From Streptomyces sp. NBC_00775 (GTDB lineage: Bacteria; Actinomycetota; Actinomycetes; Streptomycetales; Streptomycetaceae): 64,000 bases of DNA. Position numbers and translations under genes: made by a program. The stretch spans positions 6,262,001 through 6,326,000 of the forward strand of contig NZ_CP108938.1 of NCBI RefSeq assembly GCF_036347135.1, in the 5' to 3' direction. The notes beneath the pieces are model-generated. The model was not told where the DNA came from. It worked only from the letters and a program-made list of their open reading frames with translations, and made no database searches. Shown piece after piece: positions 31,859 through 41,007 of the stretch. Positions within the stretch are counted from its first letter, which is position 1; each line of letters starts with the position of its first letter.

Positions 31859-32737
31859 TCACGGCAGCGTGAACCCCGGATCCATCCCGCCCAGCGCCGT
31901 CGTGCACAGACAGTCCCGCGTCTCGTTCGCCGGCAGCCCCGCGACCGCGTCGAACAGCACGCCCCGCAGCCGGTCCACATTCGCGGCGAACACTTTCAAC
32001 ACCTCGTCGTGCGAGACGCCCTCGCCGGTCTCGGCACCCGCGTCGAGGTCGGTGACGAGGGTCAACGACGTGTAGCAGAGCTCCAGTTCGCGGGCGAGCA
32101 CGGCCTCGGGATGGCCGGTCATGCCCACCACGGACCAGCCCTGCGCCTGATGCCAGAGCGATTCGGCACGAGTGGAGAACCGCGGCCCCTCGATCACTAC
32201 GAGCGTGCCGCCGTCCACCGGCTCCCAGTCCCGACCGCGCGCCGCTTCGAGGGCAGCCTTGCGCCCGACGGGGCAGTACGGGTCGGCCAGCGACACATGC
32301 ACCACGTTCGGCACCGTGCCGTCCGGCAGCGGCATCCCGTCGAAGTACGTCTGCGTTCGCGCCTTCGTACGGTCCACCACCTGGTCCGGCACGAGCAGCG
32401 TCCCCGGGCCGTACTGCGCGCGCAGTCCGCCCACCGCGCAGGGCCCGAGGATCTGGCGTGCGCCGACGGAACGCAGCGCCCACAGGTTGGCCCGGTAGTT
32501 GATGCGGTGCGGTGGCAGATGGTGGCCACGGCCGTGGCGGGGGAGGAAGGCGACCCGCCGCCCGGCGATCTCGCCGAGGAACAGGGAGTCGCTCGGCGAG
32601 CCGTAGGGGGTGTCCACCTGTATTTCGGTGACGTCGTCGAGGAAGGAGTAGAAGCCCGAGCCGCCGATGACACCGATCTCGGCCCTGGCCGTCGTCTGCT
32701 CCCCGTCCGGGCTCTGTGGATTCTCCGTGTTCGCCAT
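31859..32737 (-). CDS. mtnP: S-methyl-5'-thioadenosine phosphorylase
   Basis: A 292-residue purine-nucleoside phosphorylase family 2 enzyme. IGVIGGSGFYSF opens the fold; FLPRHGRGHHLPPHRINYRANLWAL and VVIEGPRFSTRAESLWHQAQGWSVVGMTGHPEAVLARELELCYTSLTLVTDLDAG hold phosphate- and base-binding residues. It splits methylthioadenosine into adenine and methylthioribose 1-phosphate, part of methionine salvage; its substrate arises from polyamine and butyrolactone-type pathways using SAM. It ends 34 bases after fmdB's terminator region begins on the same strand. Confidence 0.9.
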   Translation of the reverse strand: MANTENPQSPDGEQTTARAEIGVIGGSGFYSFLDDVTEIQVDTPYGSPSDSLFLGEIAGRRVAFLPRHGRGHHLPPHRINYRANLWALRSVGARQILGPCAVGGLRAQYGPGTLLVPDQVVDRTKARTQTYFDGMPLPDGTVPNVVHVSLADPYCPVGRKAALEAARGRDWEPVDGGTLVVIEGPRFSTRAESLWHQAQGWSVVGMTGHPEAVLARELELCYTSLTLVTDLDAGAETGEGVSHDEVLKVFAANVDRLRGVLFDAVAGLPANETRDCLCTTALGGMDPGFTLP

Positions 32738-32766
32738 GGACCGCACCCTAGCCGGGCCGGGGAACG

Positions 32767-32804
32767 CCGAAGACCCCGCCGTCGTGCGACGGCGGGGTCT
32801 TCGG
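32767..32804 (-). terminator. Terminator after the FmdB-type gene
   Basis: Arms of 18 bases (CCGAAGACCCCGCCGTCG at 32767-32784 and its complement at 32787-32804) pair perfectly. It lies between the FmdB-type gene and the next gene on the minus strand. Confidence 0.8.
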
Positions 32805-32826
32805 CAAGAACGAGTCCTGCGAAGCC

Positions 32827-33144
32827 TTACGCGGCGGAGCTGCTGGACGAGCCCGTGCCCGACGACTTCGAGTCCGAGGACGACGACGAGGTCGTCGACG
32901 ACGAGGTCGAAGAAGTCGAAGAAGAGGTCGACGGCTTCGACGAAGCCGGCGAGCTGCTCGACGAGGAGCCGCGGCTGTCGTTGCGGTAGAAGCCGGAGCC
33001 CTTGAAGACAATGCCGACGGCCGAGAACACCTTCTTCAGGCGGCCACCGCAGTTGGGGCATTCGGTCAGGGCATCGTCGGTGAACTTCTGCACCGCCTCG
33101 AGGCCCTCGCCGCACTCGGTGCACTGGTACTGGTAGGTCGGCAC
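32827..33144 (-). CDS. FmdB-family zinc-ribbon protein
   Basis: 105 residues. The first 50 form a zinc ribbon (MPTYQYQCTECGEG ... TECPNCGGRLKKVFS; Cys8, Cys11, Cys29, Cys32), followed by a Ser/Thr-rich tail from about residue 60 to the end that is certainly disordered. FmdB proteins are presumed transcriptional or metal-related regulators, but the role is unclear. GTG at 33144 has a strong AGGAGG upstream. Confidence 0.88.
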   Translation of the reverse strand: MPTYQYQCTECGEGLEAVQKFTDDALTECPNCGGRLKKVFSAVGIVFKGSGFYRNDSRGSSSSSSPASSKPSTSSSTSSTSSSTTSSSSSDSKSSGTGSSSSSAA

Positions 33145-33212
33145 TTGTCTTCCTCCTGGCACTCTCACTCAATGAGTGCTAACGACGGTCCATAGTGACG
33201 TATTCCGAGAGA

Positions 33213-34475
33213 TCAGTCCACTGTCACCGGCACTCGGTGACCGACGCCACGTGCGACGGTGCGGCTCGGGGCCCGCGTCGCCAGCCGTGACCGCAGGGCC
33301 ACCAGGGTCGCCAGAGCCAGTGCCGTACCGGCCATCGGCACCAGGAAACCGGCACCGTCCCAGAGGCGGTCCTCCAGCTGTCCGGCGACCGTGACGGCCG
33401 CCGCCTGGCCGAGCGCGACCGCGCCGGTCAGCCAGGTGAAGGCCTCGGTACGGGCGGCCTGGGGCACCAGGCTCTCGACCAGGGTGTAGCCGGTGATCAG
33501 GGCCGGAGCGATGCACATGCCGACCAGGAGGCCGATTCCGGCGAGCACGACCACGGAGTGGGCGGCCCACAGCCCGGAGGCGGTGAGCGCGAGGCCCGCG
33601 TACCCGAGGACGAGTCGTCGCTGCGGGGACACCTTCCAGGCGATGGCGCCGCAGACGATGCCGGAGAGCATGTTGCCCGCGGCGAAGACGCCGTACAGGA
33701 CGCCGTTCAGTCCGGGCTCGCCGATCGACTCGCTGAACGCGGCGAGGGAGACCTGCATGCCGCCGAAGACGGAGCCGATGCCCAGGAAGGTGACGATCAG
33801 AACGCGCACTCCGGGGACCCGCAGAGCGGAACCGCGCTCCACGCGTGCGTGGCCGTCAAAAGCGACGGAGGGCTGCGTGCTCTTCTGCGCGGCGAAGAGG
33901 AGGCCGCCGATCAGGGTCAGCGCCGCCTCGGTGAGCAGGCCCGCGGCCGGGTTCACGGCCGTGCACAGCGCCGTGGCGAGCAGGGGGCCGAACACGAAGG
34001 TCAGCTCGTCCGTGACGGACTCGAAGGCCGCGGCGGTGGTCATCAGGGGCGAGCCCTGCAGCTTCACGCCCCAGCGGGCGCGCACCATGGGGCCGATCTG
34101 CGGCACCGAGGCGCCGGTCGGCACGGCGGCGACGAAAAGGGCCCACAAGGGGGCGTCCGCCAGTGCGAGCGCCGTCAAGGAGAGGCCCGACAGGGCGTGC
34201 ACCAGGACGCCGGGCAGCAGGACGGCCCGCTGCCCGAGGCGGTCGGCGAGGCGCCCCGTGAAGGGTGCGAACAGCGCCATGGAGACGCCGGTGACGGCGG
34301 CGACGGCGCCGGCGGTCCCGTACGAGCCGGTGGTGTGCTGCACGAGCAGCACGATGGAGATGGTGAGCATCGCGAACGGCTGGCGTGCGGCGAAGCCGGG
34401 AAGCAGGAACGTCCAGGCGCCGCGGGTGCGCAGCAGCTGTCCGTATCCAGGGCGGGAGGTGACCGTGGATGCCAC
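33213..34475 (-). CDS. MFS transporter
   Basis: A 420-residue, 12-helix major facilitator. GVSMALFAPFTGRLADRLGQRAVLLPG contains motif A, and the later half contains NGVLYGVFAAGNMLSGIVCGAI and EAFTWLTGAVALGQAAAVTVAGQL. Substrate unknown. I prefer GTG 34475, giving VASTVTSRPGYG as N-terminus; an ATG at 34595 would add 40 residues of low-complexity sequence. It lies alone between fmdB and an antiporter gene on the same strand. Confidence 0.83.
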   Translation of the reverse strand: MASTVTSRPGYGQLLRTRGAWTFLLPGFAARQPFAMLTISIVLLVQHTTGSYGTAGAVAAVTGVSMALFAPFTGRLADRLGQRAVLLPGVLVHALSGLSLTALALADAPLWALFVAAVPTGASVPQIGPMVRARWGVKLQGSPLMTTAAAFESVTDELTFVFGPLLATALCTAVNPAAGLLTEAALTLIGGLLFAAQKSTQPSVAFDGHARVERGSALRVPGVRVLIVTFLGIGSVFGGMQVSLAAFSESIGEPGLNGVLYGVFAAGNMLSGIVCGAIAWKVSPQRRLVLGYAGLALTASGLWAAHSVVVLAGIGLLVGMCIAPALITGYTLVESLVPQAARTEAFTWLTGAVALGQAAAVTVAGQLEDRLWDGAGFLVPMAGTALALATLVALRSRLATRAPSRTVARGVGHRVPVTVD

Positions 34476-34728
34476 GGCCCGTGCCTTTCTGCCGCCTGGT
34501 AGCGCGCCCGTGCGGGGGGCGCCGAGAGCTGTCCTCTTGCGCGGAACTGCGGTAGATACCGGCGCCCACTGCGGGGAGAGCGTCACGGCCGCCATACGGT
34601 CGGCGCCAGCTCTGCGTCAGGCAGAGTTGGTTCGATCAAGGTGTGCCTTCATCGTACAGGGAAGGCGGGGTCGGTGCCTGTGAAAACGAGCACCACGGCA
34701 GCGTTCGCCTGCGAATGCCCATCGCCCC

Positions 34729-36246
34729 TTAATGTCCCGTTTGCTGTCCCGTTCCGTTGCCCGACGTCCCCAGCCAGCTGGCCAGCTTGCCGCCCTGGCC
34801 CACCGCGCGGAGCCGCTTCTCCGCCGAGTCCCGGACCGGATCGGTGGCCACCACGAGCAGCTCGTCGCCGCGCCGCAGCACGGTCGTGGGCAGCGGCACG
34901 AAGGACTTCCCGTCGCGCACGACGAGCGTGACGCCGGCGCCGGCGGGCAGCCGCAGCTCGCCCACCTCGACGCCGTGCATGCGCGACCCCTCGGGGATCG
35001 CGACGGACAGCAGATGGCCGCGCAGCCGCTCCAGGGGCGCCGATTCGATGCCGAGGTCGGAGGCCCCCGCGGGCTCGCCCAGGCGCAGCTTCCGGGCCAG
35101 CCAGGGCAGTGTGGGCCCCTGGACGAGGGTGTAGACGACGACCAGGACGAAGACGATGTTGAAGATCCGGCGGCTTTCCGCGATACCGCTCACCATCGGG
35201 ATCGTCGCCAGGATGATGGGCACGGCGCCGCGCAGCCCCGCCCAGGACAACAGCGTCTGCTCCTGCCACGGAATACGGAACGGCAGCAGGCTGACGACGA
35301 CGCTCAGTGGCCGCGCCACCATGGTCAGCACCAGGCCGATGACGAGCGCCGGCCAGATGTCGTCGCCCATCTCGTGCGGGGTGACCAGCAGGCCGAGCAG
35401 GACGAACATGCCGATCTGGGCGATCCAGCCGAGTCCTTCGGCGAAGCCGCGCGTGGCGGGCCAGTGCGGCAGCTTCGCGTTGCCGAGCAGCATCGAGGCG
35501 AGATAGACGGCGAGGAAGCCGCTGCCGTGCGCGAGCGCTCCGGCGGCGTACGCGACGACCGCGATCGCCATCACGGCGATCGGGTAGAGGCCGGAGGCGG
35601 GCAGCGCCACATGCCGCAGCCCGTACGAGCCGAGCCAGCCCACCGCGAGGCCGATGGCCGCGCCGATGGCCAGCTCCAGGGCTATCTCGCCCAGCAGCGC
35701 GTACCAGTGCTCGACAGGGCCCGCCGTGGAGAACGCGACGACGAGGATGACCACCGGAGCGTCGTTGAAGCCCGACTCGGCCTCCAGGATGCCCGTCACG
35801 CGCGCGGGGAGGGGGATTTTCCGCAGCACCGAGAAGACCGCCGCCGCGTCCGTCGAGGACACCACCGCCCCGATGATGAGCGCCTGCCGCCACTCGAGAC
35901 CGATCAGATAGTGGGCCCCCGCGGCCGTGACACCGACGCTCACCGCGATACCGACCAGCGCCAGCGAGGAGGCGGCCGGAAGCGCCGGCTTGATCTCCTT
36001 CCACTTCGTGCCCAGACCGCCCTCGGCCAGGATCACGACCAGGGCCGCGTACCCGATGACCTGGGTCAGCTCGGCATTGTTGAAGTGGACGTCGCCGATC
36101 CCGTCCTGGCCCATCGCGACGCCGATGCCCAGGTACACGAGCAGCGTGGGGAGCCCGCTGCGCGACGAGACCCGGACCGCCGCCACCGCGACGAGCAGGA
36201 CGAGCGAGCACACGAGCAGGAGCTGGTTGAGGTGGTGGACAGTCAG
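34729..36246 (-). CDS. K+/H+ (or Na+/H+) antiporter, CPA1 type with RCK-C domain
   Basis: About 505 residues. An N-terminal antiporter domain (GVAMGQDGIGDVHFNNAEL, then ALIIGAVVSSTDAAAVFSVLR with the ion-binding Asp, and ESGFNDAPVVILVV) is followed from about residue 395 by a cytoplasmic RCK-C (TrkA-C) domain (LRGHLLSVAIPEGSRMHGVEVGELRLPAGAGVTLVVRDG). It probably expels K+ or Na+ for protons in pH and salt balance. The start is unclear: CTG at 36246 has gaaggga just upstream and gives the N-terminus I expect (LTVHHLNQLLLVCSL); GTG at 36276 is the main alternative. Confidence 0.87.
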   Translation of the reverse strand: MTVHHLNQLLLVCSLVLLVAVAAVRVSSRSGLPTLLVYLGIGVAMGQDGIGDVHFNNAELTQVIGYAALVVILAEGGLGTKWKEIKPALPAASSLALVGIAVSVGVTAAGAHYLIGLEWRQALIIGAVVSSTDAAAVFSVLRKIPLPARVTGILEAESGFNDAPVVILVVAFSTAGPVEHWYALLGEIALELAIGAAIGLAVGWLGSYGLRHVALPASGLYPIAVMAIAVVAYAAGALAHGSGFLAVYLASMLLGNAKLPHWPATRGFAEGLGWIAQIGMFVLLGLLVTPHEMGDDIWPALVIGLVLTMVARPLSVVVSLLPFRIPWQEQTLLSWAGLRGAVPIILATIPMVSGIAESRRIFNIVFVLVVVYTLVQGPTLPWLARKLRLGEPAGASDLGIESAPLERLRGHLLSVAIPEGSRMHGVEVGELRLPAGAGVTLVVRDGKSFVPLPTTVLRRGDELLVVATDPVRDSAEKRLRAVGQGGKLASWLGTSGNGTGQQTGH

Positions 36247-36500
36247 CGGCTGTTCCCTTCTCGCCAATCCGGGCACGGGATCCGAACACGTCGATCCGAA
36301 CACCGGACATTGGTTCGTCAGTCCAAGTACTTCATTACCTTACCTAACTCTTGACGCTTTCTTGACACTCCAGTGGGCAAGATCGAACTCTCGTGCGCTC
36401 GGTACCCGACTCCGCGTCAAGGCGCGTTGGGCCCTGCGCCTATGGTTGCTCCAGCACTCCAGGACCGCCTGCCGCTCGCGTTAGGACAGCAAGGACAGCG

Positions 36501-39266
36501 ATGCCCCCCAACACCACCGCCTCTTCCGGCCAAAAGCCCGGCAAGTCCGGCAGGAAGAAGGGGCGCAAAGCCCGACTGTTCTTGATTGTCCTGGTTCTTG
36601 CGATCATCGGAGGCGTCGCCTTCGGCGCGTACTGGAGCATCAGCACCGTGCGCGCCTCGTTCCCGCAGACCAAGGGCTCCATCACGCTCGACGGGCTGTC
36701 GGGGCCCGTCGACGTCAAGCGCGACGGCAACGGGATCCCGCAGATCTACGCCTCGTCCGACGAGGACCTGTTCATGGCGCAGGGCTTCGTGCAGGCGCAG
36801 GACCGGTTCTACGAGATGGACGTGCGCCGCCACATGACCTCGGGCCGGCTGTCCGAGATGTTCGGCAAGGACCAGGTCAAGAACGACGAGTTCCTGCGCA
36901 CCCTGGGCTGGGACCGGGTGGCGAAGAAGGAGTACGACACCAAGCTGTCGGCCTCCACCAAGAAGTACCTCCAGGCGTACGCCAAGGGAGTCAACGCCTA
37001 CCTGAAGGGCAAGGACGGCAAGGACATCTCCCTGGAGTATGCGGCCCTTGGTTTCACCAACGACTACAAGCCCCAGGAGTGGACCCCGGTCGACTCGGTG
37101 GCCTGGCTCAAGGCGATGGCCTGGGACCTGCGCGGCAACATGCAGGAGGAGATCGACCGCTCGCTGATGACGAGCCGTCTCGGCCCGAAGCAGATCGCCG
37201 ACCTGTACCCGGAGTACCCGTACAGCCGGAACAAGACGATCGTCCAGGAGGGCGAGTACGACAGCGTCACCGGGTCGTACGTCCAGGGCAGCTCCAGCAC
37301 CGCCTCCTCGACCTCCACGACGTCCACGGCGGGCACCGGGCTCACGGACAACGCCACGGCGCCCTCCAGCCTGCAGAGCCAGCTGTCGGGGCTCTACGAG
37401 GTCCTCGACGACCTCCCCACGGCGGTCGGCGTGAACGGCAACGGCATCGGCTCCAACTCCTGGGTCGTCGCGGGCAGCCACACCATCACCGGCAAGCCCC
37501 TGCTGGCCAACGACCCGCACCTGTCGGCCTCGCTGCCGTCGGTCTGGTACCAGATGGGCCTGCACTGCACGAGCGTGTCCAGCAAGTGCCAGTACGACGT
37601 CTCCGGCTACACCTTCGCGGGCATGCCCGGCGTGGTCATCGGCCACAACCAGGACATCGCCTGGGGCATGACCAACTCCGGGGTCGACGTCACCGACCTC
37701 TACCTGGAGAAGCTCACCGGCGAGGGCTACCAGTACGACGGCAAGGTCGTGCCCTTCACGACCCGCAAGGAGACGATCAAGGTCGCGGGCGCCGCGTCGA
37801 AGAAGATCGTCGTCCGGGAGACCAACAACGGCCCCCTGCTGTCCGACCGCGACGACGAGCTCGTCAAGGTCGGCAAGAAGGCCACCGTCGACACCGCGGC
37901 GCCCGACCGCGGCGACGGCTACGGCATCTCGCTGCGCTGGACCGCGCTGGACCCGGGCAACTCCATGGACGCCGTGTTCGAGATGGACAAGGCGTCGAAC
38001 TGGACCGAGTTCCGCAAGGCGTCCGCGTCCTTCGACGTGCCCTCCCAGAACCTGGTCTACGCCGACACCGAGGGCAACATCGGCTACCAGCTGCCGGGCA
38101 GGATCCCCACCCGCGGCGAGGGCGACGGCTCGCTCCCGTCACCGGGCTGGGACTCCAAGTACAACTGGACCGGCTTCATCAAGCAGGCCGAGCTGCCCTA
38201 CGAGTACAACCCCAAGCGCGGCTACATCGTGACCGCCAACCAGGCCGTCGTCGACAAGGACAAGTACCCCTACACGCTCACCACGGACTGGGGCTACGGC
38301 ACGCGCAGCCAGCGGATCACCGACCTGATCGAGTCGAAGATCAAGGGCGGCGGCAAGATCTCGACCGACGACATGCGCCAGATGCAGCTCGACAACAGCA
38401 GCGAGATCGCCAAGCTGATCGTGCCCAAGCTGCTCAAGATCGACGTCGACGACAAGAACGTCCGCGATGCGCAGAAGCTCCTCGAGGGCTGGGACTACAC
38501 CCAGGACGCCGACTCCGCGGCGGCCGCGTACTTCAACGCGACCTGGCGCAACATCCTCAAGCTCGCCTTCGGCAACAAGCTGCCCAAGGAGCTGCGGGTC
38601 AAGGGCCAGTGCCTGTACGTCGACCCGGTCGACACCACCGGTCCGGTGGACGACGACGGCGACAAGGTCCGCGAGTGCGGCCAGCGCGACGCGGACCAGG
38701 CGCAGCCGGACGGCGGCGACCGCTGGTTCGAGGTCGTCCGCAAGATCATCGACGACCCGAAGAACGACTGGTGGTCGGCGCCCAGGACGCGCACTGACCT
38801 CGCGGTCACCGATCGCGACGGGCTGTTCAAGCGGGCCATGAAGGACGCCCGCTGGGAGCTGACCGCCAAGCTCGGCAAGGACATCGACACCTGGAGCTGG
38901 GGCCGGCTGCACCGCCTGTTCCTGAAGAACCAGACCCTGGGCACCGACGGCCCCGCGTTCCTGAAGTACATGCTCAACCGCGGTCCCTGGAAGCTCAGCG
39001 GCGGCGAGGCGACGGTCAACGCGACCGGCTGGAACGCGGCGGGCGGCTACGGAGTGGTCTGGGTGCCGTCCATGCGGATGGTGGTCAACCTCGGGGACCT
39101 CGACAAGTCCAAGTGGATCAACCTCTCCGGCGCCTCCGGGCACGCCTACAGCGCCCACTACACCGACCAGACGGACAAGTGGGCCAAGGGCGAACTGCTG
39201 CCCTGGGCCTTCTCGGAGAAGGCCGTCGACAAGAAGACGAGCGACACACTGGTCCTGAAGCCGTGA
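36501..39266 (+). CDS. Penicillin acylase-family Ntn hydrolase, membrane-anchored
   Basis: A 921-residue precursor. A basic N-terminus and one hydrophobic helix (ARLFLIVLVLAIIGGVAFGAYWS, residues 24-46) anchor or export it. The alpha region has DGNGIPQIYASSDEDLFMAQGFVQAQDRFYEMDVRRH, typical of the family. Self-cleavage should occur before Ser318 in GNGIGSNSWVVAG, which becomes the catalytic N-terminal nucleophile of the beta chain; HNQDIAWGMTNSGVDVTDLYLEK follows. A Ser/Thr-rich linker precedes the cut site. Such enzymes split amide bonds of acylated molecules (penicillins, acyl-homoserine lactones, lipopeptides); this substrate is unknown. AAGGA lies six bases before the ATG. Confidence 0.92.
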   Translation: MPPNTTASSGQKPGKSGRKKGRKARLFLIVLVLAIIGGVAFGAYWSISTVRASFPQTKGSITLDGLSGPVDVKRDGNGIPQIYASSDEDLFMAQGFVQAQDRFYEMDVRRHMTSGRLSEMFGKDQVKNDEFLRTLGWDRVAKKEYDTKLSASTKKYLQAYAKGVNAYLKGKDGKDISLEYAALGFTNDYKPQEWTPVDSVAWLKAMAWDLRGNMQEEIDRSLMTSRLGPKQIADLYPEYPYSRNKTIVQEGEYDSVTGSYVQGSSSTASSTSTTSTAGTGLTDNATAPSSLQSQLSGLYEVLDDLPTAVGVNGNGIGSNSWVVAGSHTITGKPLLANDPHLSASLPSVWYQMGLHCTSVSSKCQYDVSGYTFAGMPGVVIGHNQDIAWGMTNSGVDVTDLYLEKLTGEGYQYDGKVVPFTTRKETIKVAGAASKKIVVRETNNGPLLSDRDDELVKVGKKATVDTAAPDRGDGYGISLRWTALDPGNSMDAVFEMDKASNWTEFRKASASFDVPSQNLVYADTEGNIGYQLPGRIPTRGEGDGSLPSPGWDSKYNWTGFIKQAELPYEYNPKRGYIVTANQAVVDKDKYPYTLTTDWGYGTRSQRITDLIESKIKGGGKISTDDMRQMQLDNSSEIAKLIVPKLLKIDVDDKNVRDAQKLLEGWDYTQDADSAAAAYFNATWRNILKLAFGNKLPKELRVKGQCLYVDPVDTTGPVDDDGDKVRECGQRDADQAQPDGGDRWFEVVRKIIDDPKNDWWSAPRTRTDLAVTDRDGLFKRAMKDARWELTAKLGKDIDTWSWGRLHRLFLKNQTLGTDGPAFLKYMLNRGPWKLSGGEATVNATGWNAAGGYGVVWVPSMRMVVNLGDLDKSKWINLSGASGHAYSAHYTDQTDKWAKGELLPWAFSEKAVDKKTSDTLVLKP

Positions 39267-39317
39267 CGCTCCGACGGTCCTGTGACGTCAGGAAGCACTG
39301 AGGCCGAGGCCTCGTGA

Positions 39318-39353
39318 AAGTGGCCCTCCACGCGTGTGCGTGGAGGGCCACTT
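39318..39353. terminator. Bidirectional terminator
   Basis: A perfect 16-bp stem (AAGTGGCCCTCCACGC and its complement) with loop gtgt between the convergent acylase and folate-ligase genes. Confidence 0.85.
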
Positions 39354-39390
39354 CGCGTGTACGGAGTGGTGCGCGTACGCGCGGCGGGCG

Positions 39391-40005
39391 TCAGCGGAAG
39401 CGGCGCACTCCGGAGGGGGTCACCACCGCGTGGACGGGGCGGTCGTGCGCCTCCCCCGGCACCCGCTCGACGACCTCCGTGTCGTACAGGAGCACCACCA
39501 GCGCGGGATCGGCTCCCGCGCGCTCCAGACGGGCCAGTACGCGGTCGTACGAGCCCCCGCCGCGCCCCAGGCGCATGCCGCGCGCGTCGACGGCGAGACC
39601 GGGCAGCAGGACGGCGTCGGCGTCCTGGACGGCCTCCGGGCCCAGCCGCGCGCCCGCCGGCTCCAAGAGGGCCATCTTTCCGCCGTGTTGGACGCGTACG
39701 AGGGAGCCCGCCCCGGCGTACGCGCCCCAGTCCAGGTCGTTGTCCGCCATCAGGACCGGCAGCAGTACGCGCACCCCGCGCGCGAGGAGCGCGTCCAGGA
39801 GCGCGAGGGTGCCGGGCTCGCTCCCGACGGAGACGTACGCCGCCACCGTGCGCGCGTGCGCCAGTTCGGGCAGCTCCAGGGCGCGTGCGGCGAGAGCCGC
39901 GGCCGTTTTCCGCACGTCATCGGCCGTCAACCCGTTTCTCACCGTGAGGAATCCTCGCCGCAACATTCGCTTGTCAGGCTCTGGTTCACGTCCCAGGTCG
40001 CTCAC
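39391..40005 (-). CDS. 5-formyltetrahydrofolate cyclo-ligase
   Basis: A 204-residue enzyme that uses ATP to turn 5-formyl-THF into 5,10-methenyl-THF. Signature parts: DKRMLRRGFLTVRNGL at the N-terminus, AYVSVGSEPGTLALLDALLARGVRVLLPV, and the C-terminal nucleotide site LLPGLAVDARGMRLGRGGGSYDRVL. GTG at 40005 is chosen because GGGAG precedes it and the domain starts correctly; longer frames run into the galU promoter. It is divergent from galU with 94 bases between. Confidence 0.92.
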   Translation of the reverse strand: MSDLGREPEPDKRMLRRGFLTVRNGLTADDVRKTAAALAARALELPELAHARTVAAYVSVGSEPGTLALLDALLARGVRVLLPVLMADNDLDWGAYAGAGSLVRVQHGGKMALLEPAGARLGPEAVQDADAVLLPGLAVDARGMRLGRGGGSYDRVLARLERAGADPALVVLLYDTEVVERVPGEAHDRPVHAVVTPSGVRRFR

Positions 40006-40099
40006 AGGATGCTCCCGTACTCTTCCTAATGCGCTCATATGAGAGCGAATTAACCGGAGCCACATGTTCCACACATAGCCACCGGATATGGTTGCGGGC

Positions 40100-41002
40100 A
40101 TGACTGAGTCGCACCCCAGGATCAGCAAGGCTGTCATCCCCGCAGCAGGTCTCGGCACCCGGTTCCTGCCGGCTACCAAAGCCACTCCCAAGGAGATGCT
40201 GCCGGTCGTCGACAAGCCGGCGATCCAGTACGTGGTCGAAGAGGCCGTGTCGGCGGGTCTTGACGACGTCCTGATGATCACGGGCCGCAACAAGCGCCCC
40301 CTCGAGGACCACTTCGACCGCAACTACGAGCTCGAATCGGCCCTTCAGAAGAAGGGCGACGCCGACCGGCTCGCCAAGGTCCAGGAATCCAGCGACCTCG
40401 CCACCATGCACTACGTGCGTCAGGGCGACCCCAGGGGCCTCGGGCACGCCATCCTGTGCGCGGCTCCGCACGTCGGCCACGAGCCCTTCGCGGTGCTCCT
40501 CGGCGACGACCTGATCGACCCGCGCGACCCCCTGCTCGCGCGCATGATCGAGGTTCAGGAGCAGTACGGCGGCAGCGTCATCGCGCTCATGGAGGTCGCG
40601 CCCGAGCAGATCCACCTCTACGGGTGCGCCGCCGTCGAGCCCACCGGCGAGGGCGACCTAGTCAAGGTGACGGACCTGGTCGAGAAGCCGGACGCCGCGG
40701 ACGCGCCCAGCAACTACGCGATCATCGGGCGCTACGTCCTCGACCCGCACATTTTCGACATACTGCGCAAGACCGAGCCGGGCCGCGGCGGTGAGATCCA
40801 GATCACCGATGCCCTCCAGCAGCTCGCCAGCGACGAGAAGGTCGGCGGCCCCGTGCACGGTGTCGTCTTCAAGGGCCGCCGCTATGACACCGGGGACCGT
40901 GGCGACTATCTGCGTGCCATTGTCAGACTCGCGTGCGAACGTGAAGACCTGGGCCCGGACTTCCGGGCCTGGCTTCGCAGTTACGTAGCCGAGGAGATGT
41001 AG
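40100..41002 (+). CDS. galU: UTP-glucose-1-phosphate uridylyltransferase
   Basis: A 300-residue nucleotidyltransferase. The loop KAVIPAAGLGTRFLPATKATPKEMLPVVDKPAIQYVVEEA (residues 10-49) binds UTP, and GRNKRPLEDHFDRNYELE and FKGRRYDTGDRGDYLRAIV are GalU signatures. It makes UDP-glucose for cell-wall glycopolymers, trehalose and glycosylation. It begins a run of co-directional genes with Glp only five bases downstream. Confidence 0.95.
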   Translation: MTESHPRISKAVIPAAGLGTRFLPATKATPKEMLPVVDKPAIQYVVEEAVSAGLDDVLMITGRNKRPLEDHFDRNYELESALQKKGDADRLAKVQESSDLATMHYVRQGDPRGLGHAILCAAPHVGHEPFAVLLGDDLIDPRDPLLARMIEVQEQYGGSVIALMEVAPEQIHLYGCAAVEPTGEGDLVKVTDLVEKPDAADAPSNYAIIGRYVLDPHIFDILRKTEPGRGGEIQITDALQQLASDEKVGGPVHGVVFKGRRYDTGDRGDYLRAIVRLACEREDLGPDFRAWLRSYVAEEM

Positions 41003-41007
41003 GGACT

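Noticed and set aside
36501..39266. Penicillin acylase-like enzyme as quencher of the local butyrolactone signal
   Set aside because: The family cleaves amides, whereas gamma-butyrolactones have no amide bond, and the genes are 30 kb apart.
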